Source: a virus
DNA: 64,000 bases
Virus record (IMG/VR): IMGVR_UViG_3300018080_000121
Span: 57,293 to 121,292 of that record
Reading direction: 5' to 3' (one strand)
Shown: in pieces, positions 1 through 8,899 of the stretch
How the letters are laid out: every line of letters begins with the position of its first letter
Numbering within the stretch: position 1 is the stretch's first letter
Translations under genes and position numbers: made by a program
The notes under the pieces: generated by a model
What the model was told of the DNA's origin: nothing
The model's input: only the letters and a program-made list of their open reading frames with translations
Database searches by the model: none

Positions 1-16
1 TCAAGGAGACGTATGG

Positions 17-430
17 ATGGATATGGAAAAAGAAATAGCAAATAAAATCATGCTACTTGGTAAGTGGAGCAATCCGAAACCAGGAACCGGAGCTTCTGTT
101 ATGTATCGTGCAGCTTGTGATTGTACCGATCCTGATTGTGATATCACAATAGATATGGAATATGACCCAGATTTTGGTATGATAGATCTCATGTTTTATA
201 AAGATGTTCATACGTTTGACGAAGTATGGGACCCAGAAACTGGAGCAGATCATATTCGCAATATCATAGGACGAATCAAGAAAGCACTAAAATTGATCTT
301 TACTGGGCGATTAAAAATGGAAGAGTCGTTCCATATCCAAGGTGAAGACCAAATTGATGGATGGATAGAAGCTCTACGAAAGGGGAAGGAGTTCATATTA
401 GAGGACTTAAGAAAGATGCAAGAGGAGTAG
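17..430 (+). CDS. hypothetical protein, 137 aa
   Basis: No family is recognised. The product is acidic, with a cysteine cluster near residues 34-40 (CDCTDPDC) that could bind a metal and a helical, charged C-terminal third. The start at 17 is chosen because AAGGAG lies 8 bases upstream; the ATG at 13 opens only a very short frame. It ends 2 bases before the topoisomerase ATPase gene and is probably cotranscribed with it. The window begins only 16 bases upstream, so its own upstream context is unknown. Confidence 0.7.
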   Translation: MDMEKEIANKIMLLGKWSNPKPGTGASVMYRAACDCTDPDCDITIDMEYDPDFGMIDLMFYKDVHTFDEVWDPETGADHIRNIIGRIKKALKLIFTGRLKMEESFHIQGEDQIDGWIEALRKGKEFILEDLRKMQEE

Positions 431-432
431 AT

Positions 433-2223
433 ATGGCACAATATACTGCGAAAGATATAAGAACGCTTAATCCAATGGAGCAGATACGTCTCTCTCCAGG
501 TATGTGGATTGGTCCTACAGAAGATCCACACCACCTAATTGAAGAGGCGTTGGATAATGCTCTGGATGAAGCTCAAGGAGGACACGTGTCAATAATCGCT
601 GTGAATATTGACACAAAGAATAATGTCTGTGCAGTTATAGATAATGGAAGAGGTATTCCAATATCTGACAATACTCCTGTAAAGATTTCTACTGAGTTAT
701 TCTCAGGAGCAAAATTCCAGGACAAAAAGACTGCATATGAAATAGCGAGTGGTCTTCATGGTGTTGGTCTTGTTGCTGTGAATGCTTTGAGTACAGATTA
801 CGAAGTAGACATTTACAGGAATGGTAAGCATGGATATTTCCTTTTTAAAGATGGGAAGTTGAAAAAGAAGTACATTAAACCATTCAAAAGTGAAAAACCT
901 TTTTCAACGAAGATTCAATTCAAACCAAACCCAAAAACATTTGAAAGTACAATTCCGGATCTAGATCGAATAAGGAGACGGTTGAGTACAGCATCTGCGG
1001 AGATGGGGAAAAAGATTTCTTTTGTATTACAGGTAGATAACAAGAAAGAGGTATTCAAATTATCTCTAACGGATCACTTTGGACAGCATTGTTTAAATAA
1101 TGGAGAAGAGAATACGGGTATAGCTGGATTGAAATCGTCCATAACACCTGAAGCATTTAATGTTCTCTTGTCATATTCTTTGAATGGTAGTATGACTCCA
1201 AAGGTTTTGTCATCTGTAAATCTTCTTCCGGTCGACTCAGGTGGGACACACGTCAATTGTTTTTACGATATTTTGAGAGAGTTCTTCTCTGCGAAAGCAA
1301 AGAAAGCGGGATATCGTTTCCTTCCAAATGATTGTCTGATTGGTCTGAGAGCATATTTAATGCTCAGTCTAAGAGAACCAAAGTTCTCAAGTCAGACAAA
1401 AGAGAAACTTACCAACAGAAAAACTGACATGGAGAAATTGTCAGCTCAACTCAAAACACAAATCGAAACCTACTTTACAAAACACGGGGACAAATTAGAA
1501 CTGCTACTCCAGCGTTTCGCAGACTATCGAGCGCGACTGGAAGCGAAGAAGATCAAAACCGCACCCAACGGAAAGAGAGTAGCTACGAAATTCACAAAGC
1601 TGAGAGACTGTACGTCAAAAATGGGTGAACTGTTTATAGTAGAAGGAGATTCAGCAGGCGGCGGTTTTGTATCTTGTCGTGATCCAAGGAAGCATGCAAT
1701 CTTACCTTTGAGAGGAAAAATTCCTTCAGCTGCAAGTGCGAAAGACATCTTAAAGAATAAGGAAATTGGAGAACTGATTCAGTCGTTAGGAACGGGTGTT
1801 GGACCTACTTTCAATTTGAAGAATTTGAAGTATAATAAGATTATATGTGCTACAGATGCTGACGAGGATGGGTATCATATTCTCTGTCTTGTTACTCTGG
1901 TTTTAGCAGTTCTAGTCCCCGAAGTCATTAAAGCTGGTAAGTATTATTTCGTCCAGACTCCACTGTGGGCTATAAATGAAAGAAAAACATTTACCCCAAT
2001 CTGGACAGATGAAGAACTTACAAAAGCGAGAGAAGCAAATCGACATCTAACTCGACTCAAAGGGTTGGGTGAATTGAATCCTGACCAATTGAAAGTTGTT
2101 ACGATTGACTCAACAAGAAAACTTGTACCGATTCCATACACAAAGAATCTCGGAAAGATCATAAAACTCTTTTCGGACTCAAGTCAAAAACGAAAACTTC
2201 TAGAAGGAAAATGGAAAGTATAG
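433..2223 (+). CDS. DNA topoisomerase II, ATPase/Toprim subunit (GyrB/ParE/T4 gp39-like)
   Basis: This is the ATP-binding and Toprim subunit of a type IIA topoisomerase, which relaxes or decatenates phage DNA with the subunit encoded at 2551. GHKL ATPase motifs are visible near the N-terminus: EEALDNALDEA, DNGRGIP and GLHGVGLVAVNAL. The Toprim domain shows EGDSAGGGF and DADEDGYHI (usually DADVDGxHI). At 596 aa it is shorter than GyrB (about 800) and joins what T4 splits into gp39 and gp60. The start at 433 is preferred because AGAGGAG precedes it; an in-frame upstream extension to 361 would overlap the preceding gene. Family assignment is firm; gyrase-like supercoiling versus relaxation cannot be told from sequence. 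Confidence 0.95.
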   Translation: MAQYTAKDIRTLNPMEQIRLSPGMWIGPTEDPHHLIEEALDNALDEAQGGHVSIIAVNIDTKNNVCAVIDNGRGIPISDNTPVKISTELFSGAKFQDKKTAYEIASGLHGVGLVAVNALSTDYEVDIYRNGKHGYFLFKDGKLKKKYIKPFKSEKPFSTKIQFKPNPKTFESTIPDLDRIRRRLSTASAEMGKKISFVLQVDNKKEVFKLSLTDHFGQHCLNNGEENTGIAGLKSSITPEAFNVLLSYSLNGSMTPKVLSSVNLLPVDSGGTHVNCFYDILREFFSAKAKKAGYRFLPNDCLIGLRAYLMLSLREPKFSSQTKEKLTNRKTDMEKLSAQLKTQIETYFTKHGDKLELLLQRFADYRARLEAKKIKTAPNGKRVATKFTKLRDCTSKMGELFIVEGDSAGGGFVSCRDPRKHAILPLRGKIPSAASAKDILKNKEIGELIQSLGTGVGPTFNLKNLKYNKIICATDADEDGYHILCLVTLVLAVLVPEVIKAGKYYFVQTPLWAINERKTFTPIWTDEELTKAREANRHLTRLKGLGELNPDQLKVVTIDSTRKLVPIPYTKNLGKIIKLFSDSSQKRKLLEGKWKV

Positions 2224-2232
2224 GAGGTGTAA

Positions 2233-2394
2233 ATGTCCCAGAAGAGAAAAAATAGCACCCCAGCTAGGACCCGGTATAATGCTGAGAAGAGATGGGAAGT
2301 CAATAAACTGAAAAAACAAGAGAAGCACAAAAAACGTGTGGAGAAGAAGGCTCAAAGGAAAAAGGACCGTGAAAATACTGAATCCATGTCGTAA
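2233..2394 (+). CDS. small highly basic protein, 53 aa
   Basis: A short gene with AGGAGG five bases before the ATG, directly after the topoisomerase stop. The product is very rich in lysine and arginine (for example KLKKQEKHKKRVEKKAQRKK), which suggests nucleic-acid binding. No homologue is recognised. Its 3' end overlaps the GTG start of the next small gene, so the two look translationally coupled. Confidence 0.6.
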   Translation: MSQKRKNSTPARTRYNAEKRWEVNKLKKQEKHKKRVEKKAQRKKDRENTESMS

Positions 2395-2539
2395 TTGTGT
2401 GATCAAAATGTGTTGTACATGTCGGTGTCCTGATCGTCGGGATTACTGGGATACGAGAGAAAATTTTTCTTGGTGGATAGCTCACGCTTGTAAGTGGGTT
2501 GCAACGATTAATATCATTTATATATTCTTTGTAAAATGA
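2369..2539 (+). CDS. small cysteine-rich membrane-like protein (PCxxCVIKMCC family)
   Basis: A 56 aa product if it starts at GTG 2369 (AAAGGA lies just upstream); longer in-frame starts exist but would overlap the preceding basic-protein gene further. The N-terminus carries NPCRNCVIKMCCTCRCPD, whose core PC-x2-CVIKMCC recurs in the protein encoded at 6225. The C-terminus is hydrophobic (IIYIFFV), probably one membrane segment. The cysteine pattern suggests metal binding. It lies between the two topoisomerase genes. No function is assigned. Confidence 0.6.
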   Translation: MKILNPCRNCVIKMCCTCRCPDRRDYWDTRENFSWWIAHACKWVATINIIYIFFVK

Positions 2540-2550
2540 GAGGGAGATAA

Positions 2551-3879
2551 ATGGATCAGTTAATACCGCAGTGGTATAGAAGATATGGCGAGTATGTGAA
2601 CTCATTTAGATCCTTCCCGTTAAAAGACGATGGTTTGAAACCTGTTGAAAGAAGACTTTTAATTACCGCTTATTTAGTTGCTCGTGATAAGCGAGTTAAG
2701 TCAGCTAGTGTGGATGGAACTTGTATTGCGAAATACCATCCACATGGTTCATGTTATGGAACTATTGTACAGTTGGTCAAAAATGGTTTTCTTGAAGGTC
2801 AAGGAAATTTTGGAAATAGCTTGGGAGTAGATCCATCACCTCCAGCAGCTATGAGATACACAGAGTGTAAGCTACCAAAGTCCACCCTTGATATGGCTTT
2901 TAAGTACATTAAACATGTTCCATACATCGAAGGTGAACTCAGTAATGAGGAACCTGCATTTCTACCAACAATGTTTCCATTCTGTCTTATGGGAAGGGAG
3001 TACACTCAAGGAATTGGATTTGGTTTTAGAACCTACGTTCCTTGTTACCGTCTTGAAGATCTTCATAAGAGACTTATGTTTCTTTTGAAGGTCAGAAAGA
3101 CCAAACCAACAATTCGACCCATAACCGATTGTCAAATCCTGTCTCCGGATACTGAGTTGGAAACTTTGCTAACGACCGGTAAAGCTACGATAAAGGTTAA
3201 AGGAGTTATCGTAATAACCAAAACACACTGCAAAGCAAGACTCAAATCTTGGCCACCGGGTAGACGATTCGAGTCCATTCTGGGTAAATTCAAAAAAGAA
3301 CTTGAGAACAACGACATTGGTTTTATCGACCAATCGAATGATGAGGTCGGTACAGCAATAGATTTTACAGTCTTGAAGCAAAGAAATCGAGATAAAATCT
3401 TCAGCTCATTTGTGAAGAAACTCGAAGCCGCTGTAACCGGAACTATTTCATTTGAAGCTATTACGGTTGATAGGAATAGTCATGTGAATCTAACCTCAGT
3501 AGATGAAATGCTCCTTGGGACATATGTAAATTTCAAGGAAGTAAATGAAGCCATGCTGAAATATGAAATTCAAAAGAATAACTCCATGATTAAAGAGTTG
3601 CAAGATTTGGAGAAAATTAGAGCTCCATTATCTGCAATTCTAAAACAGACACCTGGTAGACTTACAAAGAAATTACTTGAAAAGTCTATTAAGTTTATCT
3701 CTGATAAGTCTGGAGTTCCCGTAAAGACAGTTAAGGAGTTGATAGCAAAATATCATATTCAAAAACTCTTAACAGTTGATACGGATACAGGTGAATTAAG
3801 ACAAAAAGGAAAGGAACTAACGAGTTCCTTAAAGAATATTGACCAGTTTGTACTGAGTCAATATGACGCGGTAAAATAG
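2551..3879 (+). CDS. DNA topoisomerase II, cleavage subunit (GyrA/ParC/T4 gp52-like)
   Basis: This is the DNA cleavage and rejoining subunit, partner of the ATPase subunit at 433. The catalytic tyrosine sits in the motif PPAAMRYTE (GyrA/ParC AAMRYTE) near residue 95, and KPVERRLL near the N-terminus matches the family's KPVQRRIL. At 442 aa it is the length of T4 gp52 and lacks the C-terminal beta-pinwheel that lets GyrA wrap DNA, so relaxation or decatenation is more likely than negative supercoiling (inference). It starts after AGGGAG and is separated from the ATPase subunit only by two tiny genes. Confidence 0.95.
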   Translation: MDQLIPQWYRRYGEYVNSFRSFPLKDDGLKPVERRLLITAYLVARDKRVKSASVDGTCIAKYHPHGSCYGTIVQLVKNGFLEGQGNFGNSLGVDPSPPAAMRYTECKLPKSTLDMAFKYIKHVPYIEGELSNEEPAFLPTMFPFCLMGREYTQGIGFGFRTYVPCYRLEDLHKRLMFLLKVRKTKPTIRPITDCQILSPDTELETLLTTGKATIKVKGVIVITKTHCKARLKSWPPGRRFESILGKFKKELENNDIGFIDQSNDEVGTAIDFTVLKQRNRDKIFSSFVKKLEAAVTGTISFEAITVDRNSHVNLTSVDEMLLGTYVNFKEVNEAMLKYEIQKNNSMIKELQDLEKIRAPLSAILKQTPGRLTKKLLEKSIKFISDKSGVPVKTVKELIAKYHIQKLLTVDTDTGELRQKGKELTSSLKNIDQFVLSQYDAVK

Positions 3880-3887
3880 GAGGAGAT

Positions 3888-4481
3888 ATGTATGAGGAAC
3901 TTCAGAAGTGGGTAAATGAAAATGTCCCTGATGATAAACTCATTTGGAAACGAGGACTTGGTGACCAGGTGATGTTTGTCAGGGATAAGATCCCAGCAAT
4001 CTTGGCGAGATCATCCGAAGAGTATCGGGGAATCAAAGAACGAATTATGGTTGTCAGTACTCACCATTCAAAGTCAGTATGTCTTCCAGTGTATCGTCTT
4101 GAATGGTTCGACTATACATTCACGATGCGATACAATTTCTATAATTGGATAGTATCTGTAAGGACACCGTATGGAAAACCATTCTATAACATTGACTGGC
4201 TAGGAATGATTACCTCGGAGGATAAGGATATCAATTCCGTATATTGTGAAGGGTTCTCAAAAGATGATGTCTATGGAGCCTACAAAGATGGAGAGAGAAA
4301 GTTTACAATTTCTCTATACGATAACTATGAACTCTATACATTCTTTAAAGTCATAAAGAATTGGGTAGTAAAGGAGGAAGCTAAACGTGTACAGAATCAG
4401 GCGAATTTATCATGTGACGATGGGTCACAGACTGAGCAAACATCTGGGTCTGTGCCAGAACTTTCACGGGCACAATGTTGA
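3888..4481 (+). CDS. hypothetical protein, 197 aa
   Basis: No family is recognised. The start is preceded by AGGAGGAG. The product is rich in aromatic residues and shows no membrane segment. Its last 32 residues are encoded inside the first part of queD in another frame, so the true functional end may lie near residue 165; the terminal stretch is Ser/Gln-rich and low in complexity. It stands between the topoisomerase and queD genes in one operon. Confidence 0.65.
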   Translation: MYEELQKWVNENVPDDKLIWKRGLGDQVMFVRDKIPAILARSSEEYRGIKERIMVVSTHHSKSVCLPVYRLEWFDYTFTMRYNFYNWIVSVRTPYGKPFYNIDWLGMITSEDKDINSVYCEGFSKDDVYGAYKDGERKFTISLYDNYELYTFFKVIKNWVVKEEAKRVQNQANLSCDDGSQTEQTSGSVPELSRAQC

Positions 4482-4818
4482 ATTTGAAATATCATTGTCA
4501 GCTCCATCATTGAATGATAATGATATGATTATGGACTTTTCAGAATTAAAAGAGATTGGTGAGAACATATTTGAAATGATGGATCACGCCACACTCTTTA
4601 ATCCCACAGATGAAAATCTTAAGTTCTTTCAAGAGCATGGATTCAAGACATTGACATTTCCGACGAAAGCGAATGAGGATCCGACTGCTGAGGTAACATG
4701 TAAGTGGGTGTACAGGATTTTTCGCGCGGGTTTGGACGAGCGAGGTCTTGAAGATGTTACTATTGACTTTGTTCGTATGTGGGAAAACAAGAACTCAATG
4801 GCGGAGTACAGTGAATAA
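4387..4818 (+). CDS. queD: 6-carboxy-5,6,7,8-tetrahydropterin synthase (QueD)
   Basis: QueD converts 7,8-dihydroneopterin triphosphate to 6-carboxytetrahydropterin, the step after GTP cyclohydrolase in preQ0 (7-deazaguanine) synthesis. Zinc-ligand and catalytic motifs are visible: GHRL, C-x-NFHGHN, MIMDFSELKE, DHATLFN, PTAE and VRMWEN. The length (143 aa) is near the family norm of 120-145. The proposed start is GTG 4387 after AAAGGAGG, inside the previous gene; an internal ATG further on (near GHRL) would also leave the core intact. FolE2, which makes its substrate, is encoded at 28166. In phages this pathway commonly feeds DNA modification; here that is inferred. Confidence 0.92.
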   Translation: MYRIRRIYHVTMGHRLSKHLGLCQNFHGHNVEFEISLSAPSLNDNDMIMDFSELKEIGENIFEMMDHATLFNPTDENLKFFQEHGFKTLTFPTKANEDPTAEVTCKWVYRIFRAGLDERGLEDVTIDFVRMWENKNSMAEYSE

Positions 4819-6224
4819 TGTTAAAGTTTAAGAGAAGATCAGGGATCATCATTCCACGGGAGTACGAGCAGTATGATTTCTACCAGATGATCCTGAAGCA
4901 TTTAACGAGACGTCAACAAAACTACAACTCACCAGACTTTGTAGTCAACCAATTCTTTTCACAGTCAGATAAGTTTCTGACCATTCCTAGATTCTTCCCA
5001 TTACAAAATTACATAGAGTGCGGGTATGTCGACGCCCAGCATGAAGGACAAGATATTGATATTGAACACAAGATAACTCCAAGAAATGAAACACAAGAAA
5101 AGACAATGGAGTTTATGTGTAACAATGACAATGGGATTATCCAGCTGGGTCCAGGAATGGGAAAGACAGTAATCAGTATTTATATGATTGCGAAAAAGAA
5201 AAAGAAGACTTTTATTCTGGTGCATCGAGATTCTCTCGATAAACAATGGCGCAAACGACTCATCGAGCATTCTTCTCTTAAAGAAAAGGATATTGCTTTA
5301 CTAACAACTGCAAAATTGGAAGAGCATTTGCAATATCCAGTCGTAATTGCTACAACACAAACGTTTACGTCAATACTCAAACGACGTAGAATGGACTTCC
5401 TTATCGAGTTAGATAAAGCAAACATCGGGGTATTTATCGGAGATGAGGTTCATACTACGGTAGGTGCTCCCACATTTAGTCAGTGTTCCATACACATGCC
5501 ATCTAAGGTGACGTTCGGACTTAGCGCCACTCCCTACAGATGGGATGGGAACACTGACATTATCGAGTACCATCTTGGAGATGTCTTTGGAATTGATGAC
5601 GATTCTGATACTATGTCTGCGGATGTAACTATTCTACTCTCTGACTATGGTATTGATTCTCCAAGGAGGTACAAATACTTACATTGGGAAGGTCAGTTTC
5701 AGCGCTCGCGATACCTTAACATTATGAAAAACTCAACGACCTTTATGACTTTGGTAAAAGCAATGATTAGAAGATTACAAGATCGAAATCTTTTGGTCAT
5801 TTGTGAGCGAGTTAAGAAACTGATCGACCCTTTGTATGATTGGTCGAAACATCCAGATAAGAAGAAATTTATAGCTGGTTCGCCATTATCAAATTTGGAA
5901 AGTCAGTTAACATTCTCAACTCCAGGTAAGATACGAGATGGTATTGATGCTCCATGGAAGGATACATTAATTATTACATCACCTGTTAGAAATATTGAAC
6001 AGTTGAGTGGTCGAGTGATTCGAACAAAACCTGGAAAGAAACAACCAGTTATAATTGATATGGTTGATTATGGGTGTCCAGATATGTCTCGTCAAACTTA
6101 TAGTAGAATTAAATACTACAAAAAGAAAGGATGGAAGATAAGGTACATATTTGTCAATCCTGTTAACATGCAAAAACATGAGATGGAGGAAGACGAAGCT
6201 CTTCGAATCATCAAAGGAGAGTAG
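4818..6224 (+). CDS. superfamily 2 helicase, T4 UvsW-like
   Basis: An ATP-dependent helicase or branch-migration enzyme. Motif I is GPGMGKT (about residue 111), Ia LVHRDSLDKQW, motif II DEVH (a DExH variant, about residue 209), motif III GLSATPYRWDG, and motif VI QLSGRVIRTKPGK near the C-terminus. The length of 468 aa and the domain order fit T4 UvsW, which unwinds branched recombination and replication intermediates. Its start overlaps the queD stop (TAATG). A recombination role fits the SbcCD-like pair encoded a few genes downstream. Confidence 0.9.
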   Translation: MLKFKRRSGIIIPREYEQYDFYQMILKHLTRRQQNYNSPDFVVNQFFSQSDKFLTIPRFFPLQNYIECGYVDAQHEGQDIDIEHKITPRNETQEKTMEFMCNNDNGIIQLGPGMGKTVISIYMIAKKKKKTFILVHRDSLDKQWRKRLIEHSSLKEKDIALLTTAKLEEHLQYPVVIATTQTFTSILKRRRMDFLIELDKANIGVFIGDEVHTTVGAPTFSQCSIHMPSKVTFGLSATPYRWDGNTDIIEYHLGDVFGIDDDSDTMSADVTILLSDYGIDSPRRYKYLHWEGQFQRSRYLNIMKNSTTFMTLVKAMIRRLQDRNLLVICERVKKLIDPLYDWSKHPDKKKFIAGSPLSNLESQLTFSTPGKIRDGIDAPWKDTLIITSPVRNIEQLSGRVIRTKPGKKQPVIIDMVDYGCPDMSRQTYSRIKYYKKKGWKIRYIFVNPVNMQKHEMEEDEALRIIKGE

Positions 6225-6419
6225 ATGCGACGACCCAATCCTTATGGTATTGGTCCAGTTCCAATATTTGATCCATGTGAAAAATGTGTGATTAAAATGT
6301 GTTGCTCATATCTTTGTGAAGAGAAGATCAAATATGAAGGAGCAAAAGTACCACCAATAAAAACTAGAGTATACACGAAAGGAAAAAGAATAAAATGCGT
6401 AAAAAAGCGGATTTCGTAA
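6225..6419 (+). CDS. small cysteine-rich protein (PCxxCVIKMCC family)
   Basis: A 64 aa product sharing the cysteine core PC-x2-CVIKMCC with the protein at 2369 (here DPCEKCVIKMCC followed by SYLCEEK). Unlike that protein it ends in a basic, soluble tail rich in Lys/Arg. It begins next to the helicase stop after AAAGGAGAG, and its 3' end overlaps the first DFVTNSSS gene by 25 bases. A small metal-binding protein is likely; no function is assigned. Confidence 0.65.
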   Translation: MRRPNPYGIGPVPIFDPCEKCVIKMCCSYLCEEKIKYEGAKVPPIKTRVYTKGKRIKCVKKRIS

Positions 6420-6730
6420 CCAACAGTAGTTCGACGTCATATATCTTGACGGATAAGGAAGGTAGAATTGATCCACAGGGTAAGATGTTGATCGATTTGA
6501 AGAAGCAAGCGGATCTGACTGTGATTACGACAGAGATCTTGGACGAAATTGAGAAAAATGGATTCTATAAAATTGGTCAGTATTCCAGAATTGAACTGGA
6601 TGAAGGTGAACTTGAAAACGCCAGATTTGTGTTGTCGCACGGCGAGAAGGTTTACTGGATTGATGTATATGACGATCCAGCATGGTTTATTCCCAGTGGA
6701 GTAGTTGCTCAATGTGTAAATGATTATTAG
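6395..6730 (+). CDS. DFVTNSSS-motif protein 1 (111 aa)
   Basis: First of nine proteins here that begin with a basic residue run followed by DFVTNSSS; this one reads MRKKADFVTNSSSTSYI. After the motif the sequence is a small acidic alpha/beta-looking domain unlike its siblings. The start is the ATG at 6395 (AAAGGA upstream), fixed by the conserved N-terminus. It is followed after 8 bases by a second family member. Function unknown; the motif is discussed under findings. Confidence 0.75.
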   Translation: MRKKADFVTNSSSTSYILTDKEGRIDPQGKMLIDLKKQADLTVITTEILDEIEKNGFYKIGQYSRIELDEGELENARFVLSHGEKVYWIDVYDDPAWFIPSGVVAQCVNDY

Positions 6731-6738
6731 GAGGGGAA

Positions 6739-7095
6739 ATGAGAAAGAAAGCTGATTTTGTAACGAATAGTTCGTCAACATCTTATATTGTGCATATTCC
6801 AGTTGATTTTACCTTGGATGCACATACAGAAGATATCAAGCAGTCGATTCTTGATTGGGATGGAGAAGTGAATGAAAAACGAATTGAGAAAGTAAAAGAT
6901 CAGCTCCATGAGTTGATGAACTTGAGTGGTCGAATGTATGAGTATGATAATCGCATTGAGATGGTAGCGCTGAGGGATCTATTCCATAAACTAGATTTCA
7001 TAATTGATGGAATTGATGTCGGATCTGATATGGGCGTACTTGTAAATATTAACACACTCAAGGCAAGACAAAAGATCGAAAAGATCGGAGCTTAA
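6739..7095 (+). CDS. DFVTNSSS-motif protein 2 (118 aa)
   Basis: Begins MRKKADFVTNSSSTSYIV, nearly identical over 17 residues to the preceding protein although the codons differ, so the similarity is kept at protein level. The remainder is mostly helical and charged, with no recognised domain. AGGAGGGG precedes the ATG. It directly precedes the SbcD-like nuclease gene and is probably in the same operon. Confidence 0.75.
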   Translation: MRKKADFVTNSSSTSYIVHIPVDFTLDAHTEDIKQSILDWDGEVNEKRIEKVKDQLHELMNLSGRMYEYDNRIEMVALRDLFHKLDFIIDGIDVGSDMGVLVNINTLKARQKIEKIGA

Positions 7096-7096
7096 T

Positions 7097-8101
7097 ATGA
7101 AAGCTATTGTAATAGCGGACATCCATTTGAGTATGTACTCAAATGATCCAGTGGTTGAAGGGATCTCCATGAGACTGTTCTATTTGAATAGTGTCTTGAG
7201 AAGAATCGCAGACTATGCGATTAAACATAAAATTGATATCATCATAATTGCTGGTGATATCTATCACACAAAGAGTTCTATCCATGCGGTTGCTCAGGAC
7301 GTTCTTCTTGAATATGTGAGAGACTATCAGGATCTTCTCTTTTATGTAATTGATGGAAACCATGATATGTCTTCCAAGTCTGGTAAGGGAGTGTCTGGGT
7401 TAAAGTGTTTGGACAATGAACCAAATGTGTATATGATGCACGAGCCAACGATGGTCGAGAACATCTTCTTTGTTCCGTGGAATGCGAAAACGATGGTTGA
7501 GACTGTGAAGAATGGACAAGCTGATTATCTGATATCTCATTTCGGATTAAATGAAGCGATGTTGAATAGCGGAATCTCAATTATTTCTGATCTTGGAATG
7601 AAGGATCTGGCGCATTATAAATGGTGTCTTCTTGGACATTATCACATGCCACAAGAGTTAGGGAATGTGATAATTCCAGGATCAATTATCCAGTTGGATT
7701 GGGGCGAGAAGCATGAGGAGAAACGATTTATAATTCTTGACACAGATAAGCATACGTGGAAGTCTGTTCCTACACAGGGTTATGTTGAACACCATGCACT
7801 TGAACTTACAGATGAAAATAAAGAAGATGTTCTCAAACTCGCGCGTAAGTTGAAAGACAAGGGCCATCAAGTTAAGATTAATCGAATGACAGTCGGTGTA
7901 GATATGGCTGAATTGCAGGATGAGTTTGTGGTAGTTGATAAAGTCGAGAAGGATATCACAAATCGTGGTATTGACTCATCCATGTCAATGTCTGATATCT
8001 TCAAGAGATATATGGAGATTGAAGGAATACCAAAAGAGAAGTGGCCTGCATATGAAGCTATGGCGGTGAAAATTGTGAATACAGCAAGGGAGGGTTTATG
8101 A
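7097..8101 (+). CDS. SbcD/Mre11-like exonuclease subunit (T4 gp47-like)
   Basis: A calcineurin-like metallophosphoesterase forming a recombination nuclease with the Rad50-like protein at 8896. The metal-binding motifs appear in the usual order: ADIHLS, AGDIYH, DGNHD, SHFG and GHYHMPQ. The length of 334 aa matches T4 gp47 (339). Together such proteins process DNA ends for recombination-dependent replication. Two small genes of unknown function separate it from its partner. Start and stop overlap neighbouring genes (GGGTTTATG junction), which indicates translational coupling. Confidence 0.93.
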   Translation: MKAIVIADIHLSMYSNDPVVEGISMRLFYLNSVLRRIADYAIKHKIDIIIIAGDIYHTKSSIHAVAQDVLLEYVRDYQDLLFYVIDGNHDMSSKSGKGVSGLKCLDNEPNVYMMHEPTMVENIFFVPWNAKTMVETVKNGQADYLISHFGLNEAMLNSGISIISDLGMKDLAHYKWCLLGHYHMPQELGNVIIPGSIIQLDWGEKHEEKRFIILDTDKHTWKSVPTQGYVEHHALELTDENKEDVLKLARKLKDKGHQVKINRMTVGVDMAELQDEFVVVDKVEKDITNRGIDSSMSMSDIFKRYMEIEGIPKEKWPAYEAMAVKIVNTAREGL

Positions 8102-8613
8102 AATTCCAAGTAAAATTTGAGGCTCCTGGTGACGGAAGATTGACAGAGGAACCTCCTGGAGAGATTGGAATTGACATGGTGGATATGATTAGAGATGAAC
8201 TCAATCGACCAAATCTTGACGTAGATCTGATTAATGGAGAGATTCAATGTCCAAGATATCGTTCATCTTACTATGTCAATGTTACTGAAGCAACAGCGAG
8301 AACCATCTCATTATTCTCGGGAAGAAACAAGGTAACAGTTAAAGTTCCAGATAGCTATCTGTCAAAATATGAGAACTTTATCTTTCGTGAAACCTTCTAT
8401 GATCCGGTGAATAATGTTCTTGAAATGTTTCGGGTATGGGTATTACGGCGACCAAAAAAATTGACTTGTGTATTTCCCCACTATGAACTAAACGAACAGT
8501 GGTTGATTGAGGATTGGAAGGAAGCTGGATGTCCTCTCAAGTGGGGATTCAATGGGGAAAATGGTTCGAACGCAAAGAAGTTAGCGGAGAAGAAGAATGG
8601 GAAAAAAAGTTGA
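8098..8613 (+). CDS. hypothetical protein, 171 aa
   Basis: No family is recognised. The start overlaps the stop of the SbcD-like gene and has AGGGAGG upstream. The sequence looks like a mixed alpha/beta soluble protein with a basic, Asn/Lys-rich C-terminus. Its position inside the gp47-gp46 pair suggests a linked role or simple insertion; nothing in the sequence decides this. Confidence 0.65.
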   Translation: MKFQVKFEAPGDGRLTEEPPGEIGIDMVDMIRDELNRPNLDVDLINGEIQCPRYRSSYYVNVTEATARTISLFSGRNKVTVKVPDSYLSKYENFIFRETFYDPVNNVLEMFRVWVLRRPKKLTCVFPHYELNEQWLIEDWKEAGCPLKWGFNGENGSNAKKLAEKKNGKKS

Positions 8614-8899
8614 TCTAGGTGGGACAGAAAAAGGAGCGCCACCTCAAAAACAAAAGATGATCTATTTTGGTATACCCACAACCATTGCGATGATGATGGA
8701 CATATACACATACGAACCTGCAAAGAGATATGTTGACGCAATGAAACAAACTCTACTCAGTTCTGTAAGTCTCAAAGAGTTGAGAAAAGAGATTTGTACA
8801 ATGTTTGGTATGAAGAGTATGAGAAAACTCAAAAAGCAACGAGAGAACCAGGCGAAAATCTTAACTGCGATCTTTGGTGATCGTATATGGGGTGAATGA
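8597..8899 (+). CDS. hypothetical protein, 100 aa
   Basis: A small basic, helical protein overlapping the preceding gene by 17 bases and the Rad50-like gene by 4. The N-terminal 25 residues are rich in Lys, Gly and Gln; the rest is probably helical. No homologue is recognised. The tight overlaps indicate coupled translation with the Rad50-like subunit. Confidence 0.6.
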   Translation: MGKKVDLGGTEKGAPPQKQKMIYFGIPTTIAMMMDIYTYEPAKRYVDAMKQTLLSSVSLKELRKEICTMFGMKSMRKLKKQRENQAKILTAIFGDRIWGE

